The notes under the pieces are model-generated. The model searched no databases. It saw only the letters and a program-made list of their open reading frames with translations, and was not told where the DNA came from. DNA of 64,000 bases, from positions 85,524 through 149,523 of the forward strand of contig CAVQBL010000002.1 of assembly GCA_963710715.1 (NCBI GenBank), read 5' to 3'. Position 1 is the first letter of the stretch, and every line of letters begins with the position of its first letter. Positions 53,701 through 64,000 of this stretch are shown piece by piece. Origin of the DNA: CAVQBL01 sp963710715. GTDB taxonomy: Bacteria; Pseudomonadota; Gammaproteobacteria; DSM-16500. The translations under genes were made by a program, and so were the position numbers.

Positions 53701-56112
53701 TTTGATCTTGGTAATCTCATTTTACAAATGATAGAAAAATTTGATGATGATCGAGCAAAAACAAGAATTTATCTTGTAGTTAGCACACTCATTTTCCCAT
53801 GGAAACTACCCTATCACGAGTGTATTTTTAGACTCAACAAAGCGTATTCCTTAGGGCGACAATCTGGAGAATTGTTGTGGGCGTGTTATGCAGCTCCCAT
53901 AATAATTAGCATGATGTTCTTTCAAGGTGACGAACTTGATGAAATCATGAGTAAACTCAAAAATCTTATTGTTCTACCTGAGTTTACTGGACACATTGAA
54001 TCACTTATTCCCATGAAATTCTATGAAAAAATGCTGCTTATATTAAAAGGTGATAGACCTCTTGAAGATTTCGATGAGCAAATAGATGCTCTGCTTAACC
54101 ACACTCTTCCAATAGGAACTGCGACCCATGGTACCTGTGGCTTGACTTGTCTAAGTACTTTCTATTTATTTGAAAAATGGGATGCTGCATTAAAAATGAT
54201 TGAAAACATAAAAAATGATATGAAATCATTAGAATTAGCTGCACTATTTTATCTTCCTGAGTACTTCTTTTTTGTTTCATTAGTGTATTTAACTGTTTAT
54301 CAAAAAGCTAGCTTCGGGCAAAAACTACATTATCGCCATCAGATTAAATCTAACTTACGCAAACTAAAGAAATCGGCAAAAACATGCCCAGCTAATTTCG
54401 AAGCTAAATATCAACTTGTTCTTGGTGGATGGCTATTTATTACTAACAAATCGAAAGAAGCGCGACTTGCTTTTGATAAAGCAATTACTTCAGCACGTGA
54501 AAACAGTTTCACTATAGTAGAAGCCATTGCAAATGAATTTGCGGGACGTATGTATAAATCTACGCAACTGCCAAGATTTGCAAAATTATTTGTACAAGAA
54601 GCAGCTTTGATATACCAACGCTGGGGAGCAAAAGCTAAAGTACAATTATTACAAGAAAGCTATCCTGAGTTTTTTGTTCCTACAATACAGAGAGCTGCTG
54701 TAGCCACTGCTACATCTACGTCTACGTCTACATCAACATCTACAGACATATCAAGTACCAACACTAAAGTTGGCTTGGATCTTTCATCCATCATGAAAGC
54801 TGTTCAAACGATATCAAGTAATGTTGTGTTAGATGATTTATTACGTTCTTTCATTAAAATTGTGATGGAAAATGCGGGTGCCAGTCGCTGTTTACTTTTA
54901 CTTGAACACGATGACCAGTTGGCATTAGCAGCGAAAAGTGAAAGCGCTGAATCTGAAATTCAATTATTAAAAAATCAAGCTGTCGATCCTATCGAGGATT
55001 TATGCTTGCCCTTAGTACAATATGTACAACACACGCAAGAACCTGTGGTTTTAACAAATGCAACACGTGATGGTTCGTACACCGAAGATCCTTACGTCAT
55101 TAAGCACAATCCACTATCTATTCTTTGTTTACCTATCATCCACAAAGGCCAAATGCTTGGTATCCTATATCTGGAAAATAACTTAACCGCTAATGTGTTT
55201 ACACCAGATCACCTAGACGTATTGCGCTTGTTAGCAGGTCAAGCAGCTATTTCACTACAAAATTCACAACTCTTCCTTGCATCAGACCGATTCGTGCCAC
55301 ATGAATTTTTGGATATTTTAGGGAGACACAGTATTGTCGACGTACACATTGGTGATCATACACAAAAAGAAATGACCGTATTATTCTGTGATGTTCTTGG
55401 CTTCACTCTCTTGCTAGAACAATTAACGCCAGCCGAAAATTTTCAATTGATCAATGAATATCTAAGTTACATGGAACCTGCAATTACTGAACAAGGCGGT
55501 TTTATTGATAAATTTATTGGTGATTCTATTATGGCATTATTCCCGGGAGATGCTGATAAAGCAGTACTTGCTGGAATGAGTATGCAAGAAAATATGGAAA
55601 AATTTAATCAAACTTTAGTTAAACGCAATGTGAGTCCATTACGCATTGATATTGGCATGAATAGCGGTAAATTAATTCTAGGCACGCTGGGTGGAAAATA
55701 CCGAATGGAAACATCTGTAATAAGCGACGCAGTTAATATTGCCTCACGTATTGAGGAATTGACTAAAGAATATGATAGTCGCTTATTAATTAGCGGAACA
55801 ACTCATAATGCGCTGAAAAATCCTCAACAGTTTCAACTGCGATTTATCGATAAAGTACAAGTACGGGGAAAATTAAACGAAATTGAAATTTTGGAAGTTT
55901 ATTCAGCTGACCCGGAAAACTTGCGTTCCGCGAAAACGGCTATTGCAGAACAATATGATCATGCAATTAAATTATATTATGAAGGTTCTTATTTAGAGGC
56001 ATTGCAAATATTTAAAAGCTGCCTCGATCAATTAGCTAATGATAAGGTTATTAATAATTACATTGAAAAATGTAGAACAGCTCTTGCTATTGAAAGCGAC
56101 TCTCTTAAATAG
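50800..56112 (+). CDS. HstK-like Ser/Thr kinase - AAA ATPase - GAF - class III adenylyl cyclase
   Basis: 1770 residues. Kinase (about 8-265): YSGKSVSVYRG, invariant Lys in VILKIL, HKDINPNNIII, IDFSIA in place of DFG, SPEQT. AAA_16 ATPase (about 300-600): GYAGIGKTSL, IVIFLDDLQWAD. A long helical TPR-like region (about 700-1290) is followed by a Ser/Thr linker. GAF (about 1327-1500). Cyclase (about 1520-1700): FCDVLGFT and FIGDSIMALF keep the metal Asp residues, IDKF keeps the Lys, and AVNIASRIE keeps the transition-state Asn and Arg. Cyanobacterial HstK proteins share the front end but finish in a histidine kinase. Inferred: a cytoplasmic signal integrator that makes cAMP. Confidence 0.9.
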   Translation: MINLSGYKVLSQIYSGKSVSVYRGIWLEKNLPVILKILNAEYPSQEDIARLKHEYNLIKDLTLPSVIHAYKLEKIEHRYALVLEDIPNSTTLTDFLTQQEMSVELFLFIALRLSNILQEIHAAHIIHKDINPNNIIISKDGSQIKVIDFSIATELSQEKQEITSPEGLEGTLPYISPEQTAHMNRVIDRRTDLYSLGIIFYLMLTGQLPFEARDPDEWVYFHIAKRPRPPKELNGQVPDTISNIVMKLLAKAPEDRYASAYGLAADLEHFMLPWQQKQEATSFPLGEKDRTSIFQIPQKLYGREIEVEQLMAAFTKTSQGTRELLLVRGYAGIGKTSLINEIHKPVVRKHGYFISGKFEQFKQNVPYYGLIQAFRQLIRRLLTENRKRINFWKERLTRSLAPNGQVIIEVIPEVEWLIGKQPSAPKLPASEAQSRFEVVFFDFVQTFCQEDHPIVIFLDDLQWADLASFDLIKKLLKDNELKYLLMVGAYRGNEVSAGHPLLEMLDDLSKFDVPMDTLQMKPLSFMNIKQLVADTLNINRDIDQLVELIFEKTAGNPFFCNTFLTMLHDEKYLIFDTQREKWVWDISAIRSLNITDNVVDLLINKIEKLPQEAQEILKISACIGNEFDLKTVAIVSETSPTEAAKKLWPALSENLVTPLSGNYKLIMVDSDYAESDRQVISYKFMHDRIQQAADGMLTSEQRKATHLKLGKLMLIKLSDEELDAKIFSVVNHFNASLDLITDPEEQFKIVKLNIKAGNKARISIAYKEAANYFEHAIKLLGENAWQTHYPESLESHIRYAELLHLSGKFTEASEEFEKLIERANTPLDKARILMFQTISYATHSQWEKSIDAGLKGLEILGIKIQKHPSTFKIILELIHTKWLLKKIKITDIFNKLPIITAPDKVLILDFYERIGLSAYPADFNLVVVLIMQAVRYSINNGYTAAAAVCFGSYAGLLVAGFHDYDTSFDLGNLILQMIEKFDDDRAKTRIYLVVSTLIFPWKLPYHECIFRLNKAYSLGRQSGELLWACYAAPIIISMMFFQGDELDEIMSKLKNLIVLPEFTGHIESLIPMKFYEKMLLILKGDRPLEDFDEQIDALLNHTLPIGTATHGTCGLTCLSTFYLFEKWDAALKMIENIKNDMKSLELAALFYLPEYFFFVSLVYLTVYQKASFGQKLHYRHQIKSNLRKLKKSAKTCPANFEAKYQLVLGGWLFITNKSKEARLAFDKAITSARENSFTIVEAIANEFAGRMYKSTQLPRFAKLFVQEAALIYQRWGAKAKVQLLQESYPEFFVPTIQRAAVATATSTSTSTSTSTDISSTNTKVGLDLSSIMKAVQTISSNVVLDDLLRSFIKIVMENAGASRCLLLLEHDDQLALAAKSESAESEIQLLKNQAVDPIEDLCLPLVQYVQHTQEPVVLTNATRDGSYTEDPYVIKHNPLSILCLPIIHKGQMLGILYLENNLTANVFTPDHLDVLRLLAGQAAISLQNSQLFLASDRFVPHEFLDILGRHSIVDVHIGDHTQKEMTVLFCDVLGFTLLLEQLTPAENFQLINEYLSYMEPAITEQGGFIDKFIGDSIMALFPGDADKAVLAGMSMQENMEKFNQTLVKRNVSPLRIDIGMNSGKLILGTLGGKYRMETSVISDAVNIASRIEELTKEYDSRLLISGTTHNALKNPQQFQLRFIDKVQVRGKLNEIEILEVYSADPENLRSAKTAIAEQYDHAIKLYYEGSYLEALQIFKSCLDQLANDKVINNYIEKCRTALAIESDSLK

Positions 56113-56151
56113 GAGAGAAAAACTAACCGGTAACAAAATCGAGCGATACTC

Positions 56152-59100
56152 ATGATAAGCTTAGCAGGTTATAAAATTTTATCACAGCTTTATACCGGTA
56201 AATCAACCAGCGTTTATCGTGGTATTTCTTTAGAAAAAGATCTTCCGGTTATCTTAAAAATTCTTAATGCAGAATACCCTTTACAAGAAGATATCTCTCG
56301 CCTAAAACATGAGTATCACCTTATTAAAGAATTAAATCTCCCTGGCATTGCTCGTGCTTATCAACTCAAAAAAATTGAGCACCGTTATGTGTTAGTACTC
56401 GAAGATCTACCCAATAGCGTGACTTTGACTGATTTTATCGGCACACATGATATTAGTTTAGATTTATTTTTACCACTTGCATTGCAAATAAGTCGCACTT
56501 TGCAAGAAATACATGCAGCACATGTTATTCATAAAGATCTTAACCCAAACAATATTATTGTTACTGAAACTGATCATCAAGTTAAATTGATTGACTTCAG
56601 TATTGCTACGCAACTGTCGCAAGAAAAACAAGAAATCACAAGCCCGGAAGGATTAGAAGGAACACTGCCTTACATGTCGCCAGAACAAACAGCGCGCATG
56701 AATCGCGTCATCGATAGACGCACAGACCTTTACTCTTTAGGTATCATATTTTATTTAATGTTGACTAAACGCTTGCCCTTTGAAGCGCAAGATCCATTAG
56801 AATGGGTATACTGCCACATCGCTAAACGCCCAAAACCACCCAGAGAACTCAACCCGCAAATACCGGAAACTATTTCTAATATTGTGATGAAGCTCTTAGC
56901 AAAAGCACCAGAAGATCGTTATTCAACAGCGTATGGCTTAGCTGCAGATTTAGAATTCTTTATGACACCTTGGCAACGAAAACATGATGCTATTTCATTT
57001 CCATTGGGTGAAAAAGATCGCACAAGTTTATTTCAAATTCCACAAAAATTGTATGGTCGAGAAATTGAAATCGAACGATTAATGATGATATTCTCGCGTG
57101 TTAGTCAAGGCACAAGAGAATTATTACTCGTTCACGGCTACGCAGGCATTGGCAAAACATCGTTGATTAATGAAATTCATAAGCCTATTGTAAGAAAACA
57201 TGGTTATTTTATTTCCGGAAAATTCGAACAATTTCAACAAAACGTTCCTTATTACGGATTCATTCAAGCTTTTCGTCAATTAATAAAACAATTATTGACT
57301 GAAAACCAACAACGCATTGATTTTTGGAAAGAACAATTACTTGACGTATTATCACCTAATGGCCAAGTCATTATTGAAGTTATTCCTGAAGTTGAATGGC
57401 TCATTGGCAAGCAACCACCCGTGCCTAAGCTGCCTGCATGCCGAATCACAAAGCCGTTTTGAATTAGTATTTTTTGATTTCGTACAAATATTTTGTCAAA
57501 AAGATCATCCTATTGTTATTTTTTTAGATGACTTGCAATGGGCAGATTTAGCGTCATTTGATTTAATCAAAGAATTAATGAAAGATGGCGCATTGAAATA
57601 TTTACTTATGATTGGTGCATATCGTGAGAATGATGTCAATGCTGGACATCCATTACTAGACATGATTGAGGATTTAACCAAGTCAAATGTCCCTATTGAT
57701 AAGCTTCAAGTAAAACCATTAGAACTCGCAAGTATAAAACAGTTAGTTGCTGATACTTTAAATACGAATTTGGATATCGAGTCTCTGACTGACTTGATTT
57801 ATGAAAAAACGGGTGGCAATCCATTTTTTTGCAATACATTTTTAACCATGCTTCACGAAGAACATTATTTGACTTTTGATAACCAACATGCAGAATGGAA
57901 ATGGGACATGCAGGCTCTGAAAACTCTCACAATTACTGATAATGTTGTAGACCTTGTAATTCACAAAATAGAAAAACTGCCGAGAGAAACCCAAGAAGCT
58001 TTAAAAGTGGCAGCGTGTATCGGTAATCAATTTGATCTCAAGACATTAGCCGCCGTCGCTGAGACATCCATGCCAGATACAGCCCAATCCTTATGGCCAA
58101 CACTCAAAGAAAATTTAGTCATTCCATTATCTGAGGGTTACAAATTAATTTTAGCAGATCCCGATTATGCTAGTACGTAAACAAAGCATTTTATATAAAT
58201 TTTCTCATGACCGCATTCAGCAAGCAGCTTATGCATTATTAACATCAGAACAACATAAAATAACGCATATTAGATTAGCGCGCTTATTGCTCACTAACTT
58301 ATCCAGTGACGAACTCAATGAACGTTTATTCGAAGTAGTTAATCATTTTAATCTTGGTTTAGATCTAGTCACCGATACAGACGAAAAATTTAAGATAGCA
58401 AAATTAAATATTCAAGCAGGCAATAAAGCAAAAATGTCTATCGCTTATCAAGCGGCAGCGGATTATTTTGAACACGCAATTAAATTATTAGGTGAAAATG
58501 CTTGGCAAACACACTACACCGAAGCCATGGAAGCCAATCTAGGCTATGCTGAACTCACACATTTATTAGGGAACTTTATTGCAGCGGATACTCAATTTGC
58601 TACATTGATTGAAAAAGCAAATACATCCTTGGATAAAGCACGTCTCTACATGTTTCAAACTATTTCGTATTCTCTGCAAGCAAAATGGGAAGAATCCCTT
58701 GACACGGGAATTAAAGGACTAGCAATACTCGGTATAAAAATAAAAAAGAATCCTAACACATTTGACGTGGTGAAAGAAATAATCAATACTAAATGGGCAA
58801 TGAGAAAAGTCAATTTAGACACCTTATTAGATCAATTGCCAATTGTATCTGATCCAGAAAAATTACTCATTTTCGATTTTTTTGAACGTACCGCAGTATC
58901 AGCATATAACGTTGATTTTAATTTAGTTGCTATATTATCACTGCAGCAAGTTCGTTACAGTTTACAAAACGGCTATTGCGCATTAGCTGCAACAAGCTTC
59001 ATGGCTTATGCAATGATGCTTATCATTGGATTTCAAGACTATAAAACAGCCTCCGCACTCGGAAAGCTGTGTGTGCAAATTGTCGATAAATTTGAGGATC

Positions 59101-61463
59101 TACGAGCCAGAACGCGAATCTACTTGGGCGTCAGTTCATCTATTTTTCCTTGGACAATGCCTTATAAAGAAATCCTTCCTAGAGCAGTCAAGTCCTATGC
59201 TCTGGGTAGGCAATCCGGAGAATTATTGTGGGCCGGTTATGCTGCAGCTACTATACCACACCTCATGCTTGCACAGGGCGATGAACTTGATGATATTGCT
59301 ATTAAAATTAAAAATGTATCTGCTGTGGCTGAATTCACTGGGTTTATAGATGCTCTTTATGCTATGCGGGTATTTGAGAAAGCCATTGCTGTTTTAAAAG
59401 GGGATAAACCGTTTAATCATTTGAGTGAATTCATGCAATCCATCATAGAATCTTCAATTAAAGACTCCATGGGAGCAGCAGCTTTTGGTGGATTAGGTAT
59501 ACTTTATTTAATTATTGCTTATATTTTGGAAAATTGGGGTGAGGCATTCAAAATCGCGGCCATAACAAAACAATATATAAAAACACCCGAAATGGCAGCC
59601 GTGCTATTTCTGCCCGATTATTTCTTTTATCATGCACTGACTATGATGAGTAGCTATGAAAAAGCGAGCTTCATACAAAAAAATCTTTATCGACGTGAAA
59701 TTAAATCACATATCAAAAAAATGAAAAAATGGTCAAGATTTTGTCCAGCGAATTTTGCAGCTAAATACCAACTATTATTGGGTGGCCTTGCGGAAATTTC
59801 TGGTGATACAACAAACGCGAACCTTGCCTTTAATCACGCAATTTCTTTAGCACGAGAACATAACCTTACTTATATAGAAGCCATTGCTAACGAATTAACA
59901 GGTCGCTTATACAAATCAAAGGGATTATTTAAATACGCAAAATTACTTATGCAAGAAGCTGCATTTTTATATCAGCGCTGGGGAGCTAAAGCTAAAGTGC
60001 AATTGCTACAAGAAGAATATCCTGAATTCTTTGTCTCTTCATTGCAATCCGCAGGAACAATAACAATAGCGCGAACACAGTCGATATCGTTATCTGCAAC
60101 AACAGAAACAGCAACTACAACGGGTTCCGTCGGCTTAGATCTCACGTCCATCATGAAAGCCGTGCAAACTATTTCAAGTAATGTTGTATTAGATGACTTA
60201 CTGCGTTCCTTCGTACAAATTGTGATGGAAAATTCAGGTGCTAATCATTGCTTATTATTACTTGAACAGAACAATCAATTGGTACTGGTAGCAAAAAGCG
60301 AGGGTGCCGAGGCTGGTATTCAATTAGTTAAAAACCAGCCTATCAACGCAAGCGAAGATTTATGTTTGCCTTTAGTGCAATATGTACGACACACACAAGA
60401 ACCTCTGGTCTTAACCAATGCAACTCGCGATGGCCCTTACACAGAAGATGCTTATGTTCTTAAACATAAACCACTGTCTGTACTTTGCTTGCCTATTATT
60501 CATAAAGGCCAAACATTGGGAATATTATACTTAGAAAATAATTTAACTGCAGGTGTATTTACCCGTAGTCACTTGGATGTCTTACGTTTGCTGGCAGGAC
60601 AAGTCGCTATATCCATGCAAAATTCACAACTCTTTCTTGCATCCGACCGATTTGTACCACATGAATTTTTAGACATTTTAGGTAAACACAGTATTGTAGA
60701 CATTCATATCGGTGATCACACTCAAAAAGAGATGACTATTTTATTTTGTGATATTCGTGGATTCACTACTCTATCTGAGCAATTAACGCCAGCAGAAACA
60801 TTTCAACTTATGAATGAATATTTGAGTTACATGGAACCTGTTATCATCGAACAAGGTGGTTTTATTGATAAATTTATTGGTGATGCAATCATGGCATTAT
60901 TTCCTGGAGAAGTAGATAAAGCCATGCTAGCAGGTATTAAGCTGCAAGAAGCGTTAGACAAATTTAATCAAGTCTTAGCGGAACGAAAAATGAATCCGCT
61001 GCGCGTTGGGATTGGAATGAATAGTGGAAAATTAATTTTGGGTACCTTAGGCGGAAAATCAAGAATGGAAACATCTGTCATTAGTGATGCAGTCATTGTT
61101 GCCTCGCGTATTGAAAGGTTAACCAGAGAATATGATAGTCGCGTATTAATTAGCGGAACAACGTATCATGCGCTCAAAGATCCACAGCAATTTCAATTTC
61201 GATTTATCAATAAAGTAAAAATTCCTGGAACAGTCAGTGAAACTGAAATTTGGGAAGTCTATTCTGCAGATCCTGAAGCACTACGTTTTATAAAAGTTGC
61301 TATTGCCACTCACTATGATCGTGCAATCAAATTATTTTATGCAGGCTCTTATGAAGCTGCATTACAAATATTTAAAAGCTGCCTCACTAAATTACCTAAT
61401 GATAAAGTTATTAATCATTACATTGAAAAATGTCAAAACGCACTCCAGAAGCAGCCCCTCTGA
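56152..61463 (+). pseudogene. Second HstK-like kinase/ATPase/GAF/cyclase paralogue, two frameshifts
   Basis: Starts 40 bp after the first paralogue and matches it domain for domain (GKSTSVYRGI, HKDLNPNNII, GYAGIGKTSL, IVIFLDDLQWADLAS, FCDIRGFTTL). One extra base near 57439 (after LPA) and one near 58173 (after YAST) break it into three frames: 56152-57462, about 57436-58180, and 58167-61463. Deleting each base restores the alignment to the first gene. In the cyclase domain the transition-state Asn is replaced (AVIVASRIE for AVNIASRIE), so catalysis is doubtful even if the frame is real. The breaks could be decay or assembly errors. Confidence 0.85.
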
Positions 61464-61479
61464 TAAAACATTATAATAA

Positions 61480-62847
61480 TTACAGTAAATCAACATATTC
61501 CTTTGCTACAACATCCCACGTACGTTGTTTAAACTTTTTATACAACGGCTCTTGCAAAGAGTATAATAACTCTCTATTTTCAACAGCCCATGCGATCTTA
61601 TCAACCATATCTTCAACATTAAGAGGATCAAACAGCATTTTTTGCTGTAGTTCTTTTTCTGTTACCTCAGAAATAACAACAGGAATATGACTCATCAGCG
61701 AGGGAGTCCCAACAGAATATGCCTCAGTAAACGTAAATGGGAACCCACCCTCAAAAAGAGTAGGATTAACCGCGCATAATGATAAGTGGTTTAAAGCAGC
61801 TAATACCTCAGAAGATACATTAGTTAATGAAATAACATCGCGTTGTAACCGCTTATTCATTATATAATTATAAACTTCTTCATCCTGAGCCAAGTCTGCC
61901 GTAACAATCAATTTAATATTTAAAGCCCGTCTTCTAAGTAAAATCTCATATGCCTTAATGAGGGTAATAAAATTTTTATAAAGACGCATTTGTGAAGAAT
62001 AAAAAATATAACGCGTGTTACTCAAAACAAAATCATTTAAACAATGCTGTAAAAATATTTCCTGATATTGATCAAGAATTCGCGTCGCCGCATTACGCCT
62101 TACGATTAGTGCTTCCGCACCTGGACCTGGAGCAGAATCGAAATAATGACTTAAATCAATCATACCATGAGGAATAATCGAAATTTTATCCGATTTAACG
62201 TTGAACGGTTCAATAAGATGTTTTTGTTTTACATAATCGCTATAACATATAAAATGATCTGTTACTTTAATAGTTTCTGTCATTTGGTGATAGGCTTGTG
62301 CAGAAAATTTATGTAAAAACAAATTTGAAAAATCTACAAATATAACATCCGGTGCAGCAACCACTTTTTTGGCTTGAATAAATTTGATTTCTGGCCAATA
62401 CAAACTAGGAACAAACCATACTGAAATATCTTGGCGTTTATTGATCTCTGCAGCCAATTTTTTTAATTCTCGTGTACGTAATTTTTCATATAGCTTACGC
62501 GCAAGAAGATTACTTTTAACTATATTAATTGGGTTTTTCAACAAGGATTTTTTACGATGGGATTGAAAAGCTTGTACTGATTTTTTCTTACGAGAAAAAA
62601 TTTTACCGATACGCAATAGATAAGGAATACGAGATGTTGTTAAAAATTCTAATCGGGCAGTTTCAATCCGTTGATCTTGCAAAAATTCAATTATTGGCTC
62701 TTTTCCCCAGGCTGGAGTAGCAATCACTATTTTTATATCTGGATTTTTTAACATACCATCCAGTACAAAAGCGAGCAGCCTGCTTATTCCTTGATTTTTT
62801 AAAGGCTGCACAGGAGAAAAAGCTAAAAAAATACCGACATGTTTCAT
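61480..62847 (-). CDS. Glycosyltransferase family 4-like
   Basis: 455 residues with two Rossmann halves (GT-B). The N-terminal part opens KHVGIFLAFSPVQPLKNQGI. The C-terminal half contains IIPHGMIDLSHYF, YIFYSSQMRLYKNFITLIKA and the nucleotide-sugar pocket NPTLFEGGFPFTFTEAYSVG, where the Glu of the ExxxE-like motif is present, then TPSLMSHIPV. It should transfer a sugar in surface polysaccharide assembly. It overlaps the aminotransferase gene by 4 bp (ATGA), so both are co-translated. Confidence 0.88.
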   Translation of the reverse strand: MKHVGIFLAFSPVQPLKNQGISRLLAFVLDGMLKNPDIKIVIATPAWGKEPIIEFLQDQRIETARLEFLTTSRIPYLLRIGKIFSRKKKSVQAFQSHRKKSLLKNPINIVKSNLLARKLYEKLRTRELKKLAAEINKRQDISVWFVPSLYWPEIKFIQAKKVVAAPDVIFVDFSNLFLHKFSAQAYHQMTETIKVTDHFICYSDYVKQKHLIEPFNVKSDKISIIPHGMIDLSHYFDSAPGPGAEALIVRRNAATRILDQYQEIFLQHCLNDFVLSNTRYIFYSSQMRLYKNFITLIKAYEILLRRRALNIKLIVTADLAQDEEVYNYIMNKRLQRDVISLTNVSSEVLAALNHLSLCAVNPTLFEGGFPFTFTEAYSVGTPSLMSHIPVVISEVTEKELQQKMLFDPLNVEDMVDKIAWAVENRELLYSLQEPLYKKFKQRTWDVVAKEYVDLL

Positions 62848-63935
62848 AAAGCAAAATATTCGCGAATCTTATCGGTCACCGTTTTGACTTGTGCACGAGT
62901 TAATCCAGGCCAACTAGGAAGATTGATACCTCTACTACCCAGAGACTCAGCAACAGGATATTTTTCTGCTGGTGTAGAGTACATTGGCATAGTGTGCACT
63001 GGATAAAACAGTGGTCGTGTTTCGACACCGGCTTGGCTCAAATACGTGCGCAAAGAATCGCGATGTTGCGCATCGTTTAATAAAATAGAGCACATCCAAT
63101 AAGAGTGTTTTACCTTCCCTACTTCAATATGTGTACGCAATGGAAGATTATTTAAGTCCGTCGCATACCACTGTGCAATCTGTCGCTTCTTTTCGAGAAT
63201 ATCGGAAACTTGTTCTAGCTGCGCCAAGCCAATCGCAGCACAAAGATTCGTCATACGGTAATTATATGCAATGGTATCATGCCAATACATAAGATGACTC
63301 GATACACCTTGATTTTTTAACTGAGCACAACGTCGATATAGTTCTTCATTCGAAGTGACTACCATGCCACCTTCACCGGTTGTAATAGTTTTATTGCCAT
63401 AAAAACTAAAAGTAGAAATATCACCAAATGTTCCTACATGTTGATTGTCATAATATGTTCCAAATGCTTCGGCGCAATCTTCAATAAGATATAAATCATA
63501 TTCACGACAAATCTTTGCTAATGCCTCCATATCACAAGGATGACCATAGAGATGAACTGCCATCACTGCGCGAGTTTTAGGGGAAATCTTTTTCTTAATC
63601 GCTTCTGGATCCAGTTGCCAAGTTGATTCAAGACTATCAATAAAAACGGGCTTAGCTCCCGCTTGTACTATGGTATTAACAGAAGCAATATAAGTTAAAG
63701 TAGGAACAATAATCTCATCACCTGCTTTAATTCCTAACGCAGCCAAAGCCAGATGCAAAGCAACCGTACCATTTGTAACACTGGTAGCATGATTAATTCC
63801 GATGTATTGTGCAAAATTTTTCTCAAATTTTACAATGAACTCGCCTTTCGATGAAATCCAACTGGAGTCAAGGCATTCATTTACATATTTTTTTTCATTA
63901 CCGCTGAGATAAGGCTGATAAACTGGGATTATCAT
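62844..63935 (-). CDS. DegT/DnrJ/EryC1/StrS sugar aminotransferase
   Basis: 363 residues, full length. PVYQPYLSGNEKKYVNECLD, SSWISSKGEFIVKFEKNFAQ, VTNGTVALHLALAALGIKAG and the PLP-binding Lys in FSFYGNKTITTGEGGM define the family; it is closest to perosamine or 4-keto-sugar aminotransferases. It makes amino sugars for O-antigen or similar glycans from nucleotide-linked keto sugars. It is the first gene of a pair with the glycosyltransferase; the locus probably continues past the window edge. 63936-64000 shows no gene. Confidence 0.92.
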   Translation of the reverse strand: MIIPVYQPYLSGNEKKYVNECLDSSWISSKGEFIVKFEKNFAQYIGINHATSVTNGTVALHLALAALGIKAGDEIIVPTLTYIASVNTIVQAGAKPVFIDSLESTWQLDPEAIKKKISPKTRAVMAVHLYGHPCDMEALAKICREYDLYLIEDCAEAFGTYYDNQHVGTFGDISTFSFYGNKTITTGEGGMVVTSNEELYRRCAQLKNQGVSSHLMYWHDTIAYNYRMTNLCAAIGLAQLEQVSDILEKKRQIAQWYATDLNNLPLRTHIEVGKVKHSYWMCSILLNDAQHRDSLRTYLSQAGVETRPLFYPVHTMPMYSTPAEKYPVAESLGSRGINLPSWPGLTRAQVKTVTDKIREYFAL

Positions 63936-64000
63936 AATCTGTTACCACTAGTATATTGTCAAATTTGGCATGTTACTCTGGGAAGTTAGTTGAATCAAGA

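Noticed and set aside
54700..54760. Tandem repeat or CRISPR-like array in the first kinase/cyclase gene
   Set aside because: It is a short in-frame Ser/Thr-coding microsatellite (ACATCTACGTCT type) that forms a linker, not an array.

Overview
This window looks like an AT-rich gammaproteobacterial chromosome with heavy gene decay. The housekeeping genes (dbpA, tag, an rdgC relic, CorA, three cold-shock genes) are gammaproteobacterial in type. The large proteins resemble the accessory and effector genes of Legionellales: an ankyrin protein with a membrane hairpin, a PPR-like helical-repeat protein, Sel1 repeats and a giant haemagglutinin-like protein. The order-level placement is an inference. 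No rRNA, tRNA or CRISPR array was seen.

Layout. 1-9.1 kb: a PPR-like gene cut by the window edge, csp, dbpA with an RNase H-like gene and a VOC gene, a DoxX gene beside an NTF2-like gene broken by a transposase relic, a second csp, corA, a 2OG-Fe(II) dioxygenase-like protein and a GNAT. 9.2-10.7 kb: relics of a hexapeptide acetyltransferase, an ISKra4 transposase and an unidentified gene. 10.69-15.31 kb: a nearly whole Tn3-family transposon with 38-bp ends, a frameshifted tnpA, a res region, tnpR and a GNAT passenger. 15.3-31.9 kb: a decapitated Sel1 protein, an unknown membrane protein, a Tn3-derived miniature element (TIME) abutting a DUF1016 fragment, a 2736-residue haemagglutinin-like protein ending in a lysozyme-like domain, two LuxR-type regulators, and several dead genes. 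31.94-33.96 kb: an inverted second copy of the right end of the Tn3 transposon, split by an IS3 element. 34.1-42.9 kb: the ankyrin protein, an rdgC relic, an IS1380-type transposase, an MFS exporter, a third csp, a higBA toxin-antitoxin pair, a second TIME, a YjdF-type protein and an alpha/beta hydrolase. 42.9-50.4 kb: a methyltransferase relic, a DUF4143 ATPase, a serine hydrolase and a hydrolase fragment, a glycosyltransferase, tag, a LysE exporter, a 144-bp palindrome in front of a GNAT, an ABC-F fragment and a phosphodiester glycosidase. 50.8-61.5 kb: tandem paralogues of a kinase-ATPase-GAF-adenylyl cyclase protein, the second broken by two frameshifts. 61.5-63.9 kb: a glycosyltransferase and a sugar aminotransferase of a surface-polysaccharide locus.

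How it fits together. The strongest structural theme is Tn3 biology. There is one transposon, a truncated inverted copy of it, two TIMEs and several solo ends, and broken genes lie right against these ends. The 780-bp inverted copies bracket 16.6 kb that carries the giant adhesin or toxin-like gene and its neighbouring LuxR regulators, so that block could invert by homologous recombination. The two most unusual protein systems are the haemagglutinin-like protein, which lacks a recognisable secretion domain, and the tandem HstK-like kinase/cyclase genes.
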